Shown here: positions 30,501 to 38,319 of the stretch, one piece after another
Position numbering within the stretch: the stretch's first letter is position 1
How the letters are laid out: the number at the start of each line of letters is the position of its first letter
Assembly (NCBI GenBank): GCA_029168955.1
Contig: JAPDOI010000368.1
Span: 124,001 to 188,000 of the forward strand
Length of the DNA: 64,000 nt
Reading direction: 5' to 3'
DNA from: Aplectana chamaeleonis
Taxonomy: Eukaryota; Nematoda; Chromadorea; Rhabditida; Cosmocercidae
Notes under the pieces: model-generated
What the model was told of the DNA's origin: nothing
Seen by the model: the letters and a program-made list of their open reading frames with translations, nothing else
Databases searched by the model: none
Made by a program: the position numbers and the translations under genes

Positions 30501-32130
30501 AGCAAGTGGCTGCGGACCACTCATCAGATCGCGCGCCCGTGGCGTAAGCCGATCGATTGCCAAATTTCTCGCGGGCGCACACGACCAAGCGCAGGCGGCT
30601 GAGGGGTCCGCAGTCATATATTTCGCGGGCACCCCCACTATGTATCTATTGCCTCAGTGAGTCTCGTACATAATCCACGTACTTTGGAAACTTGATTGGA
30701 CAATGTAGACTTGGCCCCATGGTGGAAATGCTCGCTCTGAAAATCAAATCTAAAAATATGTACATTCCTATGCTGATGCCTAAGGTTAGGTTAACTAAAT
30801 AATTACGGATTATAACTTGGGGAGGAAGGGTAATTCAGTTCGCTGCGAAATCATACGATTTACCCCAACTTTCATCGTTCTGGGGTGCGTTCCTAGAAGA
30901 TTTCCATGAGACGAATATGGGTCTGATAAGATACATATAACGAATGATAATCTAACAGATAGGCTCATTTCATGCGGTCTCTCAATCTATCATTGGTCGG
31001 CTCTTATCAGATTCATTTTTCCTCCAGTGGGAATCTTCTTGGAACGCACCCCTGGGGTCGTATGCATGAACGATACTAGTGGGGTTAGGCTAGCTTGAAG
31101 ACACTGTTCGCGATAAAAATCGCTTTTCTGTTTTTTGCCTGTCTTGAAACCGGCCCCATTCTGATTCCAATGATGCTTCTGGAATCGTATAAGACCTTCT
31201 GGGAATGGAGTTATGGTCCCTCAAAGATTGAGCTAGGGAAGCAAGGTGGACGAGTTGTCCGAGGCTTGTAACTTCCGTCTTTTGCAGCCAATGTATGCCA
31301 GCGGACCTGAGTAAAGAGAGAAGTTGAGAATGAAGGGAAGAACGGGGCTTTTGATCGGAAACCATAGCTCAACTCACGATTTCGAGGGTTCCATTGTTCA
31401 CGTCGAGGGGCGGAAAGGGGGCCGGACTTTCCCAAAGCGGCGGGGTATGCCCACTTTTCTAAGCCGTTTTGCAGCTCATGGGTAGCTTTTCGTCCCTTTT
31501 TTTCGACGCTGTTCTGCTTCTGAGAGCCACGAGAAGCGTTTGTCATGAAAAATTCGAGTATGAAGTTTATCGCAAACAGTGCCTTTAACAGTCATTATCA
31601 TCCCAAAAATTTATTGGAAAGTATTTTTTGTGATGATAACAACTGATAAGCTAGCCTAACCCTACTTTAAACGTTCATGCATATGGCCCCTGGAGTTCGT
31701 GTAAACCTAGCAAATAAATGGTGAATGCCAATCGACGCAGCACCCTCGAAAACCCTTGAATACCATTGGGTAGAGGCGGAAGTTTCCCGCCACTCGCCTT
31801 TGATGATTTTCCGAACTTTCAGGTTCGGGTTTTCGGCAAAAAAAGACATAGCGTTCAAAAGCCCAAATTGTTTTCTGATTCGTCTTTTGTCTACCTGGTG
31901 AAAGACCTGGTGGTTCTCGAGTTATAAGCCAAAACGCAGCGCAAATCCTACTTGGTGAGTGATAGCATGATTGTGTGCTTATATCTACTTTCAATCCAAC
32001 CAGCAAAGCTACTCAAGTTAATGGGCAGATTAACCCACTGAGGCCTAAATAATATCTGCCGCATAAATTCCTGAAGGAGCGTAATTATTGATTTTTTTTG
32101 CGAATTTCGTGAATTTGCATGTTCGGCCAT
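17764..32130 (-). CDS. Multi-exon gene of unknown function with repeat-filled introns
   Basis: Exons read on the minus strand: 32130-31989 (ATG start, MAEHANSRNSQKK), 31894-31764, 24282-24252, 24071-24019, 23918-23800, 22621 to about 22401, about 22067-22015, 21657-21489, 20545-20454, 18594-18472 and a last exon in 18040-17764. Most neighbouring ends agree in phase and use nematode-like sites (TTTCAG, TTTCCAG, GTGAGA, GTAAGT). A basic patch, NKRGRKREPK, at the join of the third and fourth exons may be a nuclear signal. The fourth to fifth exon intron is only 100 bases, but the second intron is about 7.5 kb of nested elements. An alternative start is the ATG at 24312, read straight into the 24282 exon, giving a shorter gene. 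The frame of the last exon is unsettled: two frames stay open. An exon is probably missing between 21489 and 20545. No family was recognised. Confidence 0.5.
18757..19253 (-). mobile_element. GTGTTCAC-subfamily element in an intron
   Basis: Starts TTAAAGGCAGTGTTCACGAT and ends GCACACTGCCTTCAA. It lies between the 20.5 and 18.6 kb exons of the 32-17 kb gene. Confidence 0.75.
19577..20059 (+). mobile_element. CAGACACGCTC element, copy 1
   Basis: Starts TTTAAGGGCAGCAGACACGC and ends GCGTGTCTGCTGCCTTTAA. Nearly identical to copy 2 at 25119-25600. A shared 90-codon open frame shows mainly amino-acid-changing differences, so it is probably not a protein. Confidence 0.85.
20454..20545 (-). CDS. Exon 20.5 kb of the 32-17 kb gene
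   Basis: The acceptor CTCTCTTTCTCAG precedes 20545 and the donor CTTG|GTTGAA follows 20454. Thirty codons, with EVDSHELLAAFLFDSTRC. Phase 1 out matches the 18594 exon. A plus-strand open frame with a GTATGT donor overlaps and is the main alternative. Confidence 0.4.
20915..21035. repeat. tRNA-like SINE, copy 1
   Basis: CGCAGGTTAGAATCCTGTTTG contains a B-box-like core at 20978-20988, followed by GTGCAACTCAGCACT. Pairs with copy 2 about 300 bases away. Confidence 0.5.
21212..21335. repeat. tRNA-like SINE, copy 2
   Basis: Contains TCAGGTTGGAATCCTGCG with a B-box-like core at 21279-21289 and GTGCGACTCAGCACT. The body aligns with copy 1. The shared 3' part suggests a retroposon family. Confidence 0.5.
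21489..22621 (-). CDS. Exons 22.6-21.5 kb, one apparently split by a foldback element
   Basis: The exon from 22621 (acceptor GATATAG) encodes LAILPWKKAAFTSNGYTARK and ETEISITLESKHETNIIPTS up to about 22401. The coding sense seems to resume at about 22067 (VIGVLCREIDNRVETG) and stops at a GTGATC donor after 22015. Between them sits a 333-base palindrome. The next exon, 21657-21489 (acceptor GATATGGCAG, donor GTAAGT), encodes FDLISKNDSQIFSTLLLGQ and DYTEGILAVKRECMDSSGKR. The allele may be disrupted, or the palindrome may be part of an intron with poor sites. Confidence 0.45.
21690..21769 (+). pseudogene. tRNA-like sequence (Ser/Leu type arm layout)
   Basis: An A-box-like TTGCCCGAATGGTCCAAGGC and a perfect B box GGGTTCGATCCC are at the right distance. 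The acceptor and T stems do not pair fully, so it is called a pseudogene or SINE. It sits in an intron. Confidence 0.4.
22068..22400. mobile_element. 333-base palindromic foldback element
   Basis: The ends CCCGGGGCCGTATGCAAG and CTTGCATACTGCCCCGG are the outer parts of arms of about 130 bases, with a loop around 22195-22255. It interrupts a plausible exon. Confidence 0.75.
22703..22896. mobile_element. 194-base inverted-repeat element
   Basis: CCACCAAGAGTGTCTCATTT and its complement form arms of about 30 bases at both ends. The centre also pairs weakly. Confidence 0.75.
23036..23142. repeat. Hairpin around CAGGCTAAATTTGGG
   Basis: Inverted arms of about 40 bases (CCGACCTCTG and CAGAGGTCG inside). 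A small palindromic repeat. Confidence 0.55.
23150..23780. other. No gene or repeat recognised
   Basis: Intron of the 32-17 kb gene with AT-rich unique sequence. No clear terminal repeats or splice pairs were found. Confidence 0.4.
23800..24312 (-). CDS. Exons 24.3-23.8 kb of the 32-17 kb gene
   Basis: Three short exons with good splice sites: 24312 or 24282 to 24252 (CAA G|GTGAGA), 24071-24019 (AATTTCAG before, GTAAAA after) and 23918-23800 (ACTTTCCAG before, GTAACA after). The joins keep phase (1, 0, 2). Peptides include ASKDDIPSPQ, SPENKRGRKREPKAEEL and QMILGFTLMSQPFHQAHF. The plus strand is also open here, but the minus frame explains all three splice pairs. Confidence 0.55.
25119..25600 (+). 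mobile_element. CAGACACGCTC element, copy 2
   Basis: Starts TTAAAGGCAGCAGACACGCT and ends GCGTGTCTGCTGCCTTTAA. Close to copy 1 at 19577-20059, so recently active. Confidence 0.85.
25740..25928. mobile_element. Small foldback element
   Basis: CAAAGGCAGTGTTCGCGAT and ATCGTGAACACTGCCTTTAA at the ends, and the inner TGGCTGTT and AACAGCCA also pair. 189 bases. Confidence 0.7.
25924..26413 (+). mobile_element. Subfamily A element (reference copy)
   Basis: Starts TTTAAAGGCACAGTCCAAGC and ends GGACTGTGCCTTTAA. 490 bases, non-coding. Confidence 0.8.
26957..27115. repeat. Inverted repeat around GACGTCGGACGACTCGTTATC
   Basis: Arms of about 45 bases (26957-27005 and 27066-27115) flank a 60-base loop. 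Confidence 0.7.
27548..27718 (-). CDS. Possible exon in the 24.5-29.0 kb composite
   Basis: An open frame lies between the acceptor GAATTCAG and the donor GGAG|GTAGAC, with SIKIFLSREGKFDCDPPLAR and a run of cysteines near the end. The phase (1 in, 1 out) does not fit between the exons at 31.8 and 24.3 kb, so it is not assigned to that gene. Confidence 0.25.
27892..28127. mobile_element. GC-rich palindrome of about 236 bases
   Basis: GGCCATAAAACGGCCAATGT and its complement bound arms of about 100 bases. The sequences AACGAGTTTTGGCCGCC and CGCGCGGTGGCC repeat inside. Both strands encode the same false open frame. Confidence 0.8.
28430..28800 (+). repeat. Degenerate tandem array of ACACATTGTT units ending in (ATCAA)n
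   Basis: Three clear units, ACACATTGTTGATGGAGGA, ACACATTGTTAATGGGGGA and ACACATTGTTTATGGAG, are spaced 60-80 bases apart, each preceded by a small hairpin such as CCGGCAAAGCCGG. The segment ends AATAAATCAAATCAAATC, like a retroposon tail. Confidence 0.5.
28970..29915 (+). mobile_element. TTAAAGGCAATGTTCACG element split by another
   Basis: Left end TTAAAGGCAATGTTCACGAT and right end ATCGTGAACGCTGCCTTTAA. 29080-29574 is a separate complete element inside. Confidence 0.6.
29080..29574 (+). mobile_element. GTGTTCAC-subfamily element
   Basis: Starts TGAAGGCAGTGTTCACGAT and ends ATCGTGAACACTGCCTTTAA. Aligns with 6839-7315 and (inverted) 31094-31588. Confidence 0.75.
29911..30405 (+). mobile_element. 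GCATACACGCTCG element, distinct interior
   Basis: Starts TTTAAAGGCAGCATACACGC and ends GCGTGTATGCTGCCTTTAA. The interior is a diverged relative of 19577-20059. Confidence 0.75.
30881..31053. mobile_element. 173-base inverted-repeat element
   Basis: GGGGTGCGTTCCTAGAAGAT and ATCTTCTTGGAACGCACCCC at the ends. Confidence 0.75.
31094..31588 (-). mobile_element. GTGTTCAC-subfamily element inside an older inverted repeat
   Basis: Starts TTGAAGACACTGTTCGCGAT and ends ATCGCAAACAGTGCCTTTAA. It is flanked outside by inverted GGTTAGGCTAGCTT and AAGCTAGCCTAACC (31057-31094 and 31652-31687), an older host element. Confidence 0.75.
31764..32130 (-). CDS. First two exons of the 32-17 kb gene
   Basis: ATG at 32130; the exon ends at 31989 (GAA A|GTAGAT). 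The second exon starts at 31894 after CACCAG and ends at 31764 (ATG|GTATTC). The phase-1 join gives a serine codon. Motifs seen are LLQEFMRQILFRPQWVNLP and ERYVFFCRKPEPESSENHQ. Just upstream of the ATG, CTGTAG|AGCAGAA looks like a cis or trans (spliced-leader) acceptor. A G-tract inverted-repeat element begins about 20 bases further upstream. Confidence 0.55.
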
Positions 32131-32151
32131 TTCTGCTCTACAGAACGTTTC

Positions 32152-32370
32152 TGGGGACTATCCTAGACGGGGTGCACCCAGGATTTTTTCATATAAATGA
32201 ATAAAAATTGATGAAAGATGCTTGATACCGCTATCAATCATTGTTTCTATGAAAACTCTATAGAAATATGTACTTCGATTGATAGCATTACTGATAGGTG
32301 GTTCATTTCATTTCTGTCTTGAAGTCTTGAATACTGGGTTCCCCCCCCCCCCCGGCTAGGATAGTCCCCG
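32152..32370. mobile_element. G-tract inverted-repeat element next to a start codon
   Basis: GGGGACTATCCTAGACGGGG and CGGCTAGGATAGTCCCC at the ends, with a run of C on one side. Relatives at 63391-63602, 44398-44450 (end only) and 63893-64000. It begins 22 bases upstream of the ATG at 32130. Confidence 0.75.
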
Positions 32371-33120
32371 TTTCTGCAGCCAAGCATAGCTATCATTCAA
32401 CATTGACAGGTTTCTACCCAACAGTGTTTATTTTGCCATATTTTATTCAATTTCAAAAAATTGGCTAAAAAACGAATTCCAAACTAAGCATCGTTGACAT
32501 CCACTGAAGCACCTCCACAAAATTTGTTAAGAACTGGGATTTCGCTCAGATGCTATCATCTTTCAGGAATTTGTGGTTGTCCCCTGGAGCTCACACTTCC
32601 TTGCTGCTGGGACATGGAAAGCAAAACAGCCTGTCGTTGTTACGCATATTTCGCAACATTTCACACTTTGTGTTGTATTGTGCGTAGATGTCTTGCTGCG
32701 TCAACAAGCACGCTCATGCCGATCAGTGGACGAAGGGCTACAGTAACCCTCTCTCAAAAATTTTCCAAGTGTCAGCTTAGATATGAGCACATCGTAATCT
32801 TTGGCAAACGGGGCAGCAGGAAGGAGGGCGTAGGGCAGGTTCACGGTTCGGGCCCCACCCTTGATAGTCCAAAAGGGGCGTGTTTGGGGCGGAGCCTACG
32901 TCCGTGCTCCGTCCGTTCAAAGCAGTACAGTTCAGGGAAAACCAGCCACTTCAGCCCGAGGGGAAAGGCAGGTGGCTAGCCTTGCACGGGCGGTGACCGG
33001 CCTTGCTAGGGCCGCTCGTCCATCCTGACACTACGCCCTTACTGCCGCAAATTTTCATATTCACCCTTCATCCTGCCCTAATACGCCCTTACAAGCGATT
33101 ACTCCAACACCCGTCCTGCT

Positions 33121-33248
33121 CAAAAATTCTTTTTAGCGGTCTCACCCAAGACCAGGTTGTATCAGAGCGGCCTTTTGAATTCGCCGTAAATCCAAAATCG
33201 CTCCATTACAACCTGGCTCTTGAGTGAGCCCGCTAAAGAATTCTGGAG
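33121..33248. repeat. Inverted repeat around TTTAGCGGTCTCACCC
   Basis: Arms of about 40 bases; ends AAATTCTTTTTAGCGG and CCGCTAAAGAATTC. Confidence 0.65.
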
Positions 33249-33707
33249 CAACACATAATAAAAACTACAAGTACTAACATATGCAAATTTATTGCTCGAA
33301 ATCACTTCTACAATAGAGGTTTAACGTGTAACCAAAAAGCCTTTGAAGGCACTTCGAGATGATGTAATGTTTGAGATGCAAAAAAAACCGTGCTACGGCA
33401 AACGCAATCAAGACTATAGACTATGTCAGAACACTACAACACAATACATGCATGACGACCACAAGGTTCACAAAGTCTAAAAGGTTAGTTTCAATACCCA
33501 TGAGATTGGTTTAGAGGTGACCGGGTTCAGAATGATGAGCAGATAAAGCGATATGAAACTACGGAATGGCACTGGAATAAAAATGAGATAAATCGGATTT
33601 AGAGCATCTTCATCGAACCGTAGGCAGAGTACCGGGGGCAGAACAAGAAAAACAAATTCAAAAGCATATAAAACGCAAAAAAAAATACAAAAAACTCTTA
33701 GACAATT

Positions 33708-33942
33708 TCGGGAAAACTACTTGTGGTAAGTAGTAAGTAACTTGAACGTCTCAAGTAACTTACTCAAAACATAAAAGTCACATACACAATGTGGTAAGCA
33801 AGTTACCCGAGGCGACCCTGTGAAAGTTCCCCTCGGGTAAGTTACTCACTACATGGTGTATGTGACTTTTCTGCTATGAGTAAGTAACTTGAGACGTTCA
33901 AATTACTTACTGCTTACCACAAGTAGTTTTCCCGGAATTTTC
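33708..33942. repeat. Near-perfect palindrome with AAGTAACTTG repeats
   Basis: Arms of about 105 bases (CTACTTGTGGTAAGTAGTA and its complement) around a 17-base loop. GTAAGTAACTTGA is repeated inside each arm. Confidence 0.75.
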
Positions 33943-33949
33943 TGAGCTC

Positions 33950-35000
33950 GACGTTCGATCGACAGGACTCTAAGTCGGGTTTCCGATGACTCCCCCGACG
34001 ACAAGGCAAGATGGCGGCGCGTCCGCATCGTTGATCACACGTTTCTAAAAAAATCACTTCTCATGTTCATGTGAAAGTCTTGCTTGCATGTAACAACTGA
34101 CCTCCAGTTTTTTGTAGCTTCACATGTAACCGAGAACTTGTGCAGCACGTGGCCTATCCTCCACGATCGCAACATCTAACACCTCTCCAGCCGGCATCAG
34201 TCTGCAGGAAAGCATTCTGGAAATAGTCGACGACAAGCTCGCAATCACGGCAGTTTTCAGGCTAGAGAAATGGGAATGCGGTGTAACACGATAAAACACC
34301 AGAAGTTACGAAAACGGAGTTTAAAATTGAACAACATTTCTGAACAGTACATGTAAGGTCTGCCCGAATGATAATGTCCGCCCGAGCGACCGGCGTGCGT
34401 GTTAAACGGTCGTCACGTAGCCTTTTTTGGAAGAGTCTTGTAGGGGCTGCAAGCAGCTGACAGAAATATTACTCCTTCCTCGTGTAATATTCGTGTTACT
34501 CGATTCACATGTCCAACAAATGCCCTCTCAACTTCCGTTCGACAAGCACGCCGACCGCCTGGGCAGACACTCTCATTCAGACAGACTTTAATTCACAACA
34601 TTTTTAAAATCCCCTCATTCAGACCTTCACAAAATTTTTGAAATTCCGAAATAATTGGCAAAAGGTTATGAGAATTTCGATTAGTGGGAAATATTTTCAG
34701 TTATGCAACACCAAACATTTCAAACTCATGTAAACCCGGATGAAGAGATCAACGAGCAGAAAACAGCAAATCAAGAGTGAGATTTCAATTTTTTAGCGGC
34801 AAAATATCTTCAAAATGTTCACAAACTGGGAAAACGAATTCAAAAAAAAAGGATGTGAAAAATTTTCCATGCTGCAAGCGGATTTTCTGAGAAAGACTTC
34901 TTAAAATCGTAAACCGTAACCGTGAGAGTTCAAAAAAGGCGTAGCCCTGACGTTTTTCTAGCGCTTGACTACGGAGGAGATGAAGAGAGGCACATATATT
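33950..35000. other. No gene seen
   Basis: Part of the 2.6-kb insertion. Only short open frames and no internal terminal repeats that could be followed. A segment near 34360 (TCCGAATGATAATG-like) recurs at 24330 and, inverted, at 30460. Confidence 0.4.
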
Positions 35001-35655
35001 TAGAAATCTAGCAAAAATTCATGGAAAATAGAAAAAATAATGAAAAAAAAGCGGCCGGAAGCCGTCTGGTTGAATTCTGACCGATCGATGCTGTCGACAG
35101 GTCGATTGCGCAAAGCGGCATTTGAATTCGACCAATAGCAGACGAGGAGGGTGGAGCGTTTGCGTTGACTCTCGCGCTGCAGGTCAAAGGGCGGACTTCT
35201 CCAAGCTCGCTCGCTCGCAGGACCAAGGGCGGATATCTGTCCCCGCCCAGTCTCCGCCCACTTCCGCAGCTGTCCAATCAGAATTTTCACGGCAGCAAGC
35301 CCGGCGCTCTAGACTTGCTGCTGAACCTTCGGAAGGGTGGGATTAGAGGCGGACCTACCGCCCTTGCTGCTACCCCGTTTGCCAGAGATAGCCAACAAAC
35401 ATGGTTGCACAACTTCGACCTCCTCAGCCACTTCCCAGTGGCTTCTCGAAGAGAGCGGTGTGTGAATGAATGCATACCGCTTCTCTGCCCTTTCATACCC
35501 CACATGTTTTTAGCGTGTGTTATCGTTCGTTATCATGTTTTGTTCAAGAATGGTTACGGTAGCCCGACGTCAAAATGATCGGTATGTGCATTATAATGCT
35601 GCGTCACAGACGACGAGAGTGAGGCAGACTGTGAGGCAAATAGATATGTAGAATG

Positions 35656-36305
35656 TATAGTTGTACACGAACGAAATTTTTGAAAAACTTTCAAAAGATT
35701 TTTCGAAATTTTTTTTATTCGTTTTCGTTCGTTCGAAAATTCGGCGAACGAAATTTTTTTCAGATTCCGTTTGTTCGAAAATTCGTCGAACGAATTTTTT
35801 TTTCAGATTCCGTTCGTTCGAAATTTCGTCGAACGAAATTTTTTCAAATTTCGTTCAATCGAAGTTTTTTCGAACGAAAAAATTTCAATTTTCGTTCGTT
35901 CGAAATCCGATTTTTCGAATTTTTTTCGAAATTCGTTCGTTCGGAATACTTTCGAACAAATTTCGAAAAAAATTTCGCAACTTCCGACAAATTTCGAAAT
36001 TTCGATTAGTTTCGAATTTCGTTCGTTCGACCTCCGAAATTTCAAAGGTTTTTCGAAATTTGTTCGTTCGAAATTGTTTCGAACAAATTTTTTTCAATTT
36101 TCGTTCGTTCGAAATTATTTCGAACAAAAATTTTTCGATTTTCGTTCGTTCGAAATTATTTCGAACGAAAAATATTTTGATTTTCGTTCGTTCGACATTT
36201 TTTCGAACGGAATTTTTTCATTTTTCGTTCGCTCGAAATTATTTCGAACGAAAAAAATTTCGATTTTCGTTCGTTCGACATTTTTTTCGAAATTGTACAA
36301 CTATA
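35656..36305. repeat. TTCGTTCGAAATTTTTTCGAACG minisatellite element
   Basis: About 18 degenerate units with period about 36 bases, each made of TTCGTTCGAAAT and its complement, bounded by inverted TATAGTTGTAC and GTACAACTATA. Long open frames on both strands are artefacts of the repeat. Confidence 0.85.
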
Positions 36306-36361
36306 GTAGAATGGCATAGCGCATGCACCCCTTTGCACTCATCTGCAATCTCAGATTTCAC

Positions 36362-36600
36362 CTTTTTTTTTGCGAATTTCCCAAGAAGTGATTGCTTTGG
36401 GAAAGCGTGGTTGGTAGTGCTCTGAATTTTCTCGTATACACGCTTTTTCGTTAGATTATTCGGTTTTCCTACATTTTCGCCGATTTCCGTCACGAACTTA
36501 GTGTATCCAAGCTTCGTGGTATAGCTTAAAAACTTATCAGAAAATGGGTACTCTCTTTCACATCGAATTCCCTGATTCTCCACGAACCTATCCTTAATTC
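36362..36600 (-). CDS. Unrecognised lysine-rich exon
   Basis: An open minus-strand frame (FVENQGIRCEREYPFSDKFL, KLGYTKFVTEIGENVGKPNN, KQSLLGKFAKKK) ends at an AAG|GTGAAA donor after 36362. The 5' border is not settled; the acceptor may be AATTTAAAAAG near 36600. It lies between the TTCGAACG minisatellite element and an inverted-repeat element. It could be the continuation of the coiled-coil gene or a separate gene. Confidence 0.45.
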
Positions 36601-36833
36601 CATGTTTCACACCTTTTTAAATTCTGGAATAGCTTATTCTTTTCAAACACTCTAAAATTAGGCGAATTTCATTAGCTATCATTTCTTATTTGTTTCCAAC
36701 TTCACACTGGGTGGATTGATTTCAGAACATTAAAGTTGAAAATCGATTTTGCAAATATCAAAACTAAATGAAATAGAAAGCAGATGCAAAGTAGAGTGAT
36801 GAATTGAATATTAACATCTCAGAAAACAGCCGC

Positions 36834-37304
36834 ATTAAAGGCAGCATACACGCTCGTAAACGTGATTGAGATAACTACGGAAATAGATTGGTATGGCTCA
36901 GAACACAACGACTACGCACTTCGAAGCGTCGAAAACGACCCACAATGCTGTTACAGGAGTAGCAAGTTTGGCCCCGCCCGTATTTTCACGCCCCCTGTAT
37001 TTGCTCTTTTCGTCCAACGCAGGGTTACTGGGTCATCTTCACCGTCGACACTGTTGGTGGATTACCTAACAAGTGGACCACACACGTCTCTGACAGCGAA
37101 GATGACCCAGCAAGCCTGCGTTGGACGAAAAGATCAAATACAGGGGGCACGAAAATACGGGCGGGACCCAACTTGCTACTCCTGTAACAGAATTGTGGGT
37201 CGTTAATGACGCTCCGAAATGAGTAGGCATTATGTTGTAAGCCATACGGTTCGATTCACCTTGTTGTATCAACCACGTTTACGAGCGTGTATGCTGCCTT
37301 TAAG
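36834..37304. mobile_element. GCATACACGCTCG-subfamily element
   Basis: Same ends and interior as 6373-6844. Nearly palindromic throughout, including the inverted pair around CCTGTATTTG. Confidence 0.85.
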
Positions 37305-37685
37305 TGCGTGCGAATATGCATCCAATTCGTGTGACCACACCCATCGAAGGGCTATATCGCCGAGGCACGTGCTCCAAACAGCAGCACATGCTGCAAAGCT
37401 TCCTGGCAGGAGAATGTGACACAAAATTTGATCGCGAGAGCACCACCTGCGAGGTAGTACAGCGCTATCGTAATGACCGTTTTGTTTGTTGAAACGCGTG
37501 CTGTAATTTGAAAGACAGAAGGGGCACCAGCTCTCCCAACAGCACGTTCTCTGACTGTGCTCGAAACCGCCTAGTGTTAGAATTGAATGCGTAATCGACA
37601 TGCATTGAATGCGGCGATTGCCTGAGTTCCAGAGCGGATGTGATGTTGAAGCCACAGCGAAGGCCCTAGAAAATTCTTGATTATT

Positions 37686-38319
37686 CTATTTTCTGATATT
37701 GGACTTCTTTACTAGTAGTCTGCTAGTTATTGCAGTTAATGGGCTAGTTATTTGAGCGCGCCCTTGTATGGGGAATTGGTGGGAATTGAACCTGAATTCA
37801 GATTTATGCCTGACATCAGAGTCTTCGTCAACCATTGGCACAGGAACGATCTTTGCTCTATGCACTCCTCCTTCTCGTCGACTTCCTTGACTACTACTCT
37901 CCTGTTTTTTCGCTGCCTGAAAAAAGGTACGTTGGACTCAAACGAGAACTCCATTAGCTGCTGGAGTGAAGAGAAAACTCACTGGAGACGCTGGCATTTC
38001 TATGATATTTTCTTCCTCTGCAACCGCAGTCTTTGGCTGAGCGAGCTCAGGCTTTTTTCTCGACTTTGACTTTGAACCGATTTTCTGAATGTTGCTAGGT
38101 TTGTTAACGTACCTTCAGGGCACACTGATAGCAGTCATCTGGATGATGCGGAGAGGCGCGGGCAAATAGAGAACAACTCACACGGACCTCCGGCGGTGTA
38201 ACCACTGCTAATCTGTCAAGATCAGTTACCGACGATCCTCGAGGGAACAGCTTGCTCGCAACGGACCCCTGAAAGTCCTTCTGTGAATTTTCCACAAGTG
38301 CGGGATCTGCTCTCGACTG
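37686..38319 (-). CDS. Terminal exons of the coiled-coil gene
   Basis: 38319-38182 (46 codons, DPALVENSQKDFQGSVASKL), 38084-37983 (34 codons) and 37916-37686 (76 codons plus TAG). Introns are 97 and 66 bases with acceptors ACATTCAG and CTTTTTTCAG and donors GTGAGT. All joins are phase 0. AATAA follows the stop. An earlier donor (TTCAG|GTTCAA) in the last exon would allow the gene to continue to the 36.4-kb exon. Confidence 0.58.

Larger units (their letters stand above)
32797..35389. mobile_element. 2.6-kb insertion with ATCTYTGGCAAACGGGG ends
   Basis: Left ATCTTTGGCAAACGGGGCAG and right CTACCCCGTTTGCCAGAGAT are inverted. The interior has two palindromes (33121-33248 and 33708-33942) and no coding frame. 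Non-autonomous. Confidence 0.7.
32700..35592. mobile_element. Small inverted-repeat element split by a 2.6-kb insertion
   Basis: 32705-32796 and 35389-35592 together align with the intact element at 61446-61752 (TIR AAGCACGCTCATGCCGATCA). The junction AATAGCCAACAAAC is contiguous in the intact copy. Confidence 0.75.

Noticed and set aside
32494..32979. 161-codon plus-strand frame
   Set aside because: It runs across the border of two different mobile elements, so it cannot be an old gene.
35653..36425. 254- and 182-codon open frames
   Set aside because: Produced by the TTCGAACG minisatellite on both strands; the peptides are simple repeats.
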